A stretch of DNA of 11,186 bases from Tannerellaceae bacterium. Lineage in GTDB: Bacteria > Bacteroidota > Bacteroidia > Bacteroidales > Tannerellaceae. The translations under genes and the position numbers were made by a program. The stretch's first letter is position 1. Every line of letters begins with the position of its first letter. This document shows, piece after piece, positions 7,560 to 11,186 of this stretch. Where the stretch lies: contig JAITGL010000018.1 in assembly GCA_031280645.1 (NCBI GenBank), forward strand, positions 1 to 11,186, written 5' to 3'. The notes beneath the pieces were generated by a model. It did not search any database. It had not been told where the DNA came from and saw nothing but the letters and a program-made list of their open reading frames with translations.

Positions 7560-9604
7560 TTAATGCGCAACAATAATCTTGTGCACTTCGGGCTTGGCGG
7601 CGATGCCGTCGCTTACATGAAGCACGTATATGCCGTTCCTAAGGTTAGAAACGTCGAGTGTTACAAGCTCGCCTGCGGAGGTGGCTTGCCTGTACAGCGT
7701 TCCGTTAACGTCGTACAGCTTAACGTCGAGGCGGAACGGTTTCGCGGAAGCGTTGGCGCCCGACACTGATGCGTTCGACTGCAACGCCTTCTTGGCTTGC
7801 TCAACCTGTTCGGGATTGAAGCTGACGTTTAGAGTGGTTGTTGCCGGGTTGGGGTAGGCTATTGAGTAGCTGCCGGGGTTGTAGACTTGTATATTTTTGA
7901 CGGCATATTCGCTCCAACCGCCGGCATTCTGCGCTCGGCATACAACCTGGTACAATCCGGGATTGTAGAAGGCAACGGAGAAATAAGCGGTGTTTGCTCC
8001 ATAAACGTTGTTACCGTTTACTGGGTTTAGTATCCATTGATAGCTCGAAGCGTTTCTTGGCGGCGTAGAGTTTGGCGCCAATACGGCTTGGAAGTCAGCG
8101 TATTGTCCGTTTGGATGAGAGCTTGGGCCGGTTATCGACGCTATTACCGGTTTAGGATAGGATAGGCCGTTTAGGGTTTGCGGATTTGTTGAGCCGGGAG
8201 CGAGCCATGGGCGTAATTTATTTGTATCAGCCACTCCTATTCCATCCCACGCTACGTGAAGTCTACGATAATAAGTATATAATGAGCGATTAGTGCAAGT
8301 CAGATTCTCGTTACCACTGAATAGGTAACCTACAATTTTGTGAGTTGTACTATTAATAAAAGGAGATCCGGAAGAACCCTGTCCAGCTAATCCGGAAGCC
8401 CATAAAGCTCCAAAGTATTGATAAGACGGAACAATAACAGGATTGTTATTCACATCATATACGTACGGCATACTAAAATAATGAACTTGGCTGGACGTAC
8501 TGATTTTCTTTACATCTCCTTGCGGATGATGTATCCCAACTCCGCTTGTAACGGTACTTTCCGAGCGATCCCAGCCAAGATAGTAAAGGAATACATCCGG
8601 TTTATTGCGTGGATCCTGTGATGGTGATGGCGATAGCAATAGCAATCCCATGTCCGTATTAACGTCATTGGCTATTACGGTGCCCCTACGGTAGTACGAT
8701 CCGGAGGCGCCGTAGCGCTGTTTGCACATCCGGGGTGTTCATATTCCCAATAAAATACCCATTGGGAAGCATTGTTGTTTGTACCAGCGCTCAAGCCTCC
8801 AAGGTTATGATTTACCGTCAGTACATATGGCTTATAATCATTGTTAGTATTATTAACAAGCGCGTCTGAACCCCAGAAGGTAGAATCTCCCTGAGGATAG
8901 TGCATCCTTACTATGGCATGTTTCTCCGTTTGCCAACCAGCTCCCTGAGTGCAGTTAATATTAACATTACAACTCGCCGCATCCCCAAAAGATCTTAGCT
9001 TGGCGGCATACGGATTATCTACATGCCTGTATCCATAGTCTATCCTTGATATGGAGATAACAGCCGGAGTCTTAACATGTGCCGGCTGGTAATACTCAAA
9101 CACTACGTTCTCTCCATAAACCAAAGCCGTTGCAAACTCTATCGGCTTCTCCCTGCTTCCACCGATATATTCGGATGTTATGGCTCCTATACACTGCCCT
9201 GTTTCCTCGCTGTACACAAAAAACTTTGCGCTGTCGGGAAGCCAGAATTTGTCGTAATAAGCATTTGTTGATAATGCCCCCGGCATCTCCACTTTCAGAC
9301 GCCACAACTTACTCCCGTCACTCAATGCCTGCCAGGCTCCGGAATTTTCCAAATTATAGTAGGTCGGCACAGAAAAGGCATAGCGTATCGGCCCAAGCAT
9401 TGTATCGCTAACCAAATCCTCTGCAACGATACGAGCTTTATGCTCATCCGTTACGATCTTTACTTCTTTCCGAACAGGAATGTTCTGTAAGGAATTCCCT
9501 TCTTTCTGCATCTGCAAGCCGTATGCTTGCTCATCGGTTGTTATCTGCGCATTTGCAATGCAGGCAATAGCGCAAGACATTGTTATCAAAAAGTTTATTT
9601 TCAT
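7560..9604 (-). pseudogene. Secreted lysyl-endopeptidase-like serine protease with T9SS sorting domain, split by a -1 frame change
   Basis: Two overlapping frames encode one protein: 9604 down to 8675, and a second frame open from about 8738 down to 7560. Restoring one base gives about 681 residues. A signal peptide (MKINFLITMSCAIACIANAQ) leads into a pro-region. The trypsin-fold domain then starts with 'CNVNINCTQGAGWQ'. The likely triad is His266 (VLTVNHN, codon 8807-8809) in the first frame, and Asp (NTDMGLL, about residue 318 after repair) and Ser (GQGSSGSP, about 412) in the second. 'GVGIHHPQGDVKKIS' is characteristic of lysyl endopeptidase relatives. A PKD-like domain and a T9SS type A sorting domain (IAYPNPATTTLNVSF to EVHKIIVAH) follow. 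The start overlaps the upstream lipoprotein TGA as ATGA, which decides against the ATG at 9628. The shift is best placed at the GGGG run (8683-8686); five G would give VGGTVIAND. A sequencing error or programmed shift is possible. Exact cleavage specificity is not readable. Confidence 0.85.
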
Positions 9605-10158
9605 GATTTTACTTTTTTGTAAATACATTGTTTTTCTTCTCCATCAGAATACATGTAACAAATAATTCTAAACTCATCCTTACCTATTATATACGAGGTA
9701 TTACAAGGGAGAATAGAGCGGTACAAATCCCCATCCATAGAACCTTCAGAGAAGTCTGTGGACAAGCAATTTCCTTTTGTCCGTAGATTAAGACTTATAC
9801 CAAAGAATACACTAGGCCCTGAAGCGGTAGAATCAGTGTCGAAATTAAGCGTAAAACATTCTTCGCAATCAAAATTAAATGGCTTGAGGATATGCAGACT
9901 GCATGTTGCCACATCAAGTATTCCCTGCAGTTTCCACTTCGTTCCGGCCAGGTCGGTTATTTTCGGGATGCTGTCGAATCGTATCGGCTTGGGTAGGTTA
10001 TCGCATCCTGTCATGATTATGATACTGTCGCGCTTGGCCGAATCCGCAGGAATAGTATCCGTCGGCTCCGGCGTTATAGGCTCTGTTTGATCCGGAAGCT
10101 TACTGCAAGCCATCACGACAACCGCGATACCAATCATAAATAACAATTTCTTTTTCAT
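9601..10158 (-). CDS. Small lipoprotein, paralogue of the adjacent lipoprotein, coupled to the protease gene
   Basis: This 185-residue protein begins with a lipoprotein signal peptide and lipobox VMAC (Cys18), so it is probably anchored to a membrane. A Pro/Thr/Asp-rich spacer is followed by a compact beta-rich domain beginning 'LAGTKWKLQGILD' (about 70-82), with a CEEC pair (98-101) and a C-terminal 'DEFRIICYMYSDGEEKQCIYK'. The GT-x-W-x-L-x-G opening is reminiscent of META/HslJ or lipocalin-like lipoproteins, but I cannot assign a family. It resembles the preceding gene over its whole C-terminal domain, so the two arose by duplication; this copy has an extra ~38-residue spacer. It starts inside the TGA of that gene and its own TGA overlaps the protease start, both as ATGA. 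Possible roles are a surface partner, chaperone or inhibitor of the protease; that is inference from position only. Confidence 0.85.
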   Translation of the reverse strand: MKKKLLFMIGIAVVVMACSKLPDQTEPITPEPTDTIPADSAKRDSIIIMTGCDNLPKPIRFDSIPKITDLAGTKWKLQGILDVATCSLHILKPFNFDCEECFTLNFDTDSTASGPSVFFGISLNLRTKGNCLSTDFSEGSMDGDLYRSILPCNTSYIIGKDEFRIICYMYSDGEEKQCIYKKVKS

Positions 10159-10592
10159 GATTCAATAAGTTTAAAAATTACATGTTTCTCTTCTTGTTGT
10201 TTCTCTACATCGCAAATAATTCTCAATTCATCATTGCTTAGTATGTATGCCTTATGCCAGGCCAAGGTTATTCTGAATGTATTACCGTCATTCGGTATTT
10301 CTTCTATTTTTTCTATAAGCCCAACTCCTTCTTCACGGAAATCAATATATACGCCATTTATTATACTACTCGCGCCTGCCGTATAGTCCGTTATGAACTC
10401 CAGCGTATAACATTTCTCGCAATCCGTTGGCTCAAGAATTTGCAATACATCTGTTTGAGTATCCAGTATGCCTTGAAGCTTCCATTTTGTACCTGTAAGA
10501 CCTGTGGGTTCAGGCTCTGTTTTATCTGATTGTTTACTGCACGCCACCACGGCAAGTACAATACCAATTATTAAAAAGATGTTCTTTTTCAT
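10155..10592 (-). CDS. Small lipoprotein, first gene of the lipoprotein-protease unit
   Basis: This 145-residue protein has a short basic start, a hydrophobic segment and lipobox VVAC with Cys18 as the lipidated residue. The mature domain opens 'LTGTKWKLQGILDTQTDVL' (about 32-50), contains CEKC (58-61), and closes with 'DELRIICDVEKQQEEKHVIF'. These segments match the next gene closely: GTKWKLQGILD is identical, CEKCYTLEF aligns with CEECFTLNF, and DELRIIC with DEFRIIC. I do not recognise a named family. A META/lipocalin-like beta-barrel is the best structural guess from the GTKWKL start. The stop overlaps the next start as ATGA. The 91 bases upstream hold the hairpin repeat described separately and no consensus promoter that I can defend, so it may be co-transcribed with the small lipoprotein gene at 10941. 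Confidence 0.85.
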   Translation of the reverse strand: MKKNIFLIIGIVLAVVACSKQSDKTEPEPTGLTGTKWKLQGILDTQTDVLQILEPTDCEKCYTLEFITDYTAGASSIINGVYIDFREEGVGLIEKIEEIPNDGNTFRITLAWHKAYILSNDELRIICDVEKQQEEKHVIFKLIES

Positions 10593-10632
10593 TTCATAAT
10601 ATATTTGTTGGTGATAAAAAAGTTTACTCCCC

Positions 10633-10736
10633 GAAGGCTATATTTATCTCTCCCGGCTCCCACCTTACGGCTAAAGGGAGCCTTCATAAAACGCCGTTAC
10701 GCGCTGCCGGCTCCATGGCCGGCCGTATATAAATAA
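10633..10736. repeat. Degenerate repeat, copy 1 (lipoprotein gene tail plus downstream hairpin)
   Basis: This stretch aligns almost without gaps with 11082-11186, at roughly 80% by eye. Shared blocks include GCTATAT, CCGGCTCCC, GGGAGCC, GCGCTG and GGCCGGCCGTATATA. It covers the last codons of the small lipoprotein gene and its 3' flank. The similarity extends more weakly outward: ATTTGTTGG occurs near 10602 and near 11051. Confidence 0.75.
10655..10682. other. Hairpin directly after the lipoprotein stop codon
   Basis: GGCTCCC (10655-10661) and GGGAGCC (10676-10682) are perfect 7-base arms with a 14-base loop. They begin one base past the stop of the minus-strand gene at 10684. No T run follows, so this is more like a 3'-end stabiliser or repeat palindrome than a classical terminator. 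An alternative longer-range pairing also exists: GAAGGCT (10633-10639) with AGCCTTC (10679-10685), which would compete for the same bases. Confidence 0.5.
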
Positions 10737-10941
10737 GGTAAAGATAATGCAGTTCAAATTCATCCCCGCGCGAGCAGAGCGTTAACCGGGTATCATCAGC
10801 CTGCTTGATCCTTACAGGAGCAGGATCGGTTGCGACGCAAGCAGTACAGTTCCAATCTCCCGCAACTATATGCTCCCGGTCTTTACACCCGGCCAGGCAG
10901 AGTAAAATAATAGTCGTTGATATTAAGATTTTCACTTTCAT
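10684..10941 (-). CDS. Small Cys-containing lipoprotein
   Basis: This is a predicted 85-residue lipoprotein: MKVKILISTTIILLCLAGC gives a clear signal peptide and lipobox LAGC with Cys19. The ~66-residue mature part has 'GDWNCTACVATDPAPVRIK' and a later Cys in 'LTLCSRGDEFELHYLYLIYI', so two or three Cys could form a disulfide. It ends RNGVL. The frame is supported by a second copy at the right edge, whose last codons translate as MYIRPALQPTARNGIL, ending at the same place and conserving the protein more than a random frame would. I do not recognise the family. The start ATG is preceded by an AT-rich leader carrying the GATAAATATAGC element. It is on the same strand as, and 91 bases upstream of, the lipoprotein-protease unit. 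Confidence 0.7.
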   Translation of the reverse strand: MKVKILISTTIILLCLAGCKDREHIVAGDWNCTACVATDPAPVRIKQADDTRLTLCSRGDEFELHYLYLIYIRPAMEPAARNGVL

Positions 10942-11133
10942 GAGACAAAACGGTTATTCATTGTTATTGGGAAAGCTATATTTATCGGCCCCAGCCTCCT
11001 TTACGGAGCAATGCCGGGCATTGATAAATCCTGTTTGTATGTTTGTTTTTATTTGTTGGGGGAAAAGAAATCCTGTTCGACGAAGCTATATCTATTCCCT
11101 CCGGCTCCCCGTCTTAAGGCTAAGCGGGAGCCT
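10942..11133. other. Intergenic region with palindromes and a partial repeat copy
   Basis: No gene is supported in these 192 bases. They contain a third, partial copy of the repeat (about 10964-11008, sharing GCTATATTTATC at 10975-10986), a CTCC/GGAG mini-hairpin (10996-11008), and next to it a perfect palindrome CAATGCC-G-GGCATTG (11009-11023). AAATCCTGTT occurs twice, at 11026-11035 and 11068-11077. Confidence 0.55.
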
Positions 11134-11186
11134 CTACAAAATGCCGTTGCGCGCTGTCGGTTGCAGGGCCGGCCGTATATACATAA
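11082..11186. repeat. Degenerate repeat, copy 2 (runs into the window edge)
   Basis: This is the partner of 10633-10736, offset by about 450 bases. It contains the same hairpin arms, GGCTCCC (11103-11109) and GGGAGCC (11126-11132), with a loop of different sequence (16 bases instead of 14), so the arms are conserved better than the loop. The hairpin again begins one base past the stop of a minus-strand reading frame. Confidence 0.75.
11134..11186 (-). CDS. C-terminal end of a second small lipoprotein-like gene (start outside window)
   Basis: Only the last 16 complete codons and the TAG stop are in the window, reading MYIRPALQPTARNGIL. They align without gaps with the end of the 85-residue lipoprotein at 10684 (IYIRPAMEPAARNGVL), with 11 of 16 residues identical and conservative changes elsewhere. 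Many DNA differences fall at third codon positions. This points to a tandem duplicate of that gene about 450 bases upstream. The N-terminus, and therefore a lipobox, cannot be seen. Confidence 0.6.
   Translation of the reverse strand, partial: MYIRPALQPTARNGIL

Noticed and set aside
9605..9628. Upstream ATG (9628) as the protease start
   Set aside because: It would place MYLQKSKI before a normal signal peptide; the ATG at 9604 gives a canonical signal peptide and an ATGA overlap like the preceding gene pair.
10594..11186. CRISPR array or insertion sequence in the repeat region
   Set aside because: The copies are few, degenerate, unevenly spaced and partly coding; no transposase, terminal inverted repeats or regular spacers are present.

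Overview
The window looks like a chromosomal segment from a Bacteroidales-type bacterium (phylum Bacteroidota). The evidence is a complete pair of type IX secretion system (T9SS) genes, porU and porV, two secreted proteins ending in T9SS C-terminal sorting domains, a DUF6261-like gene, many MKK-type lipoproteins, and a TAnnTTTG promoter box typical of the phylum. The genus cannot be fixed from the sequence alone.

Layout. At the left edge (1-606, + strand) is the C-terminal part of a DUF6261-like protein with a Pro/Thr/Asp-rich tail. Next (683-1441, +) is a BspA-type leucine-rich-repeat protein with a signal peptide and a T9SS sorting domain, interrupted by one in-frame TAA and closed by a strong terminator. 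The central block (1538-7326) lies on the - strand and reads, in transcription order: FAH-family hydrolase, porU, porV, ispF. Gaps are short (8 and 58 bases) and porV/ispF overlap as ATGA, so it is probably one operon, with a Bacteroidota-type promoter before the FAH gene. PorU (gingipain-like sortase of the attachment complex) and PorV (outer-membrane barrel that shuttles cargo) act together in T9SS. IspF and the FAH enzyme are metabolic passengers.

The right part (7560-10592, -) is a second apparent operon: two paralogous small lipoproteins and a secreted trypsin-like protease related to lysyl endopeptidases. All three are joined by ATGA overlaps. The protease ends in a T9SS domain and is therefore likely cargo for the neighbouring machinery, but it is split by a single -1 frame change, probably loss of one base in a G run. 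Upstream (10684-11186) is a small Cys-rich lipoprotein gene and the tail of a second copy about 450 bases away, embedded in degenerate repeats with conserved hairpins.

The T9SS machinery genes look intact, whereas both T9SS cargo genes carry exactly one disabling lesion each. I see no CRISPR array, insertion sequence, tRNA, rRNA or phage genes. The least explained parts are the lipoprotein-lipoprotein-protease unit and the repeated lipoprotein/hairpin region at the right edge.
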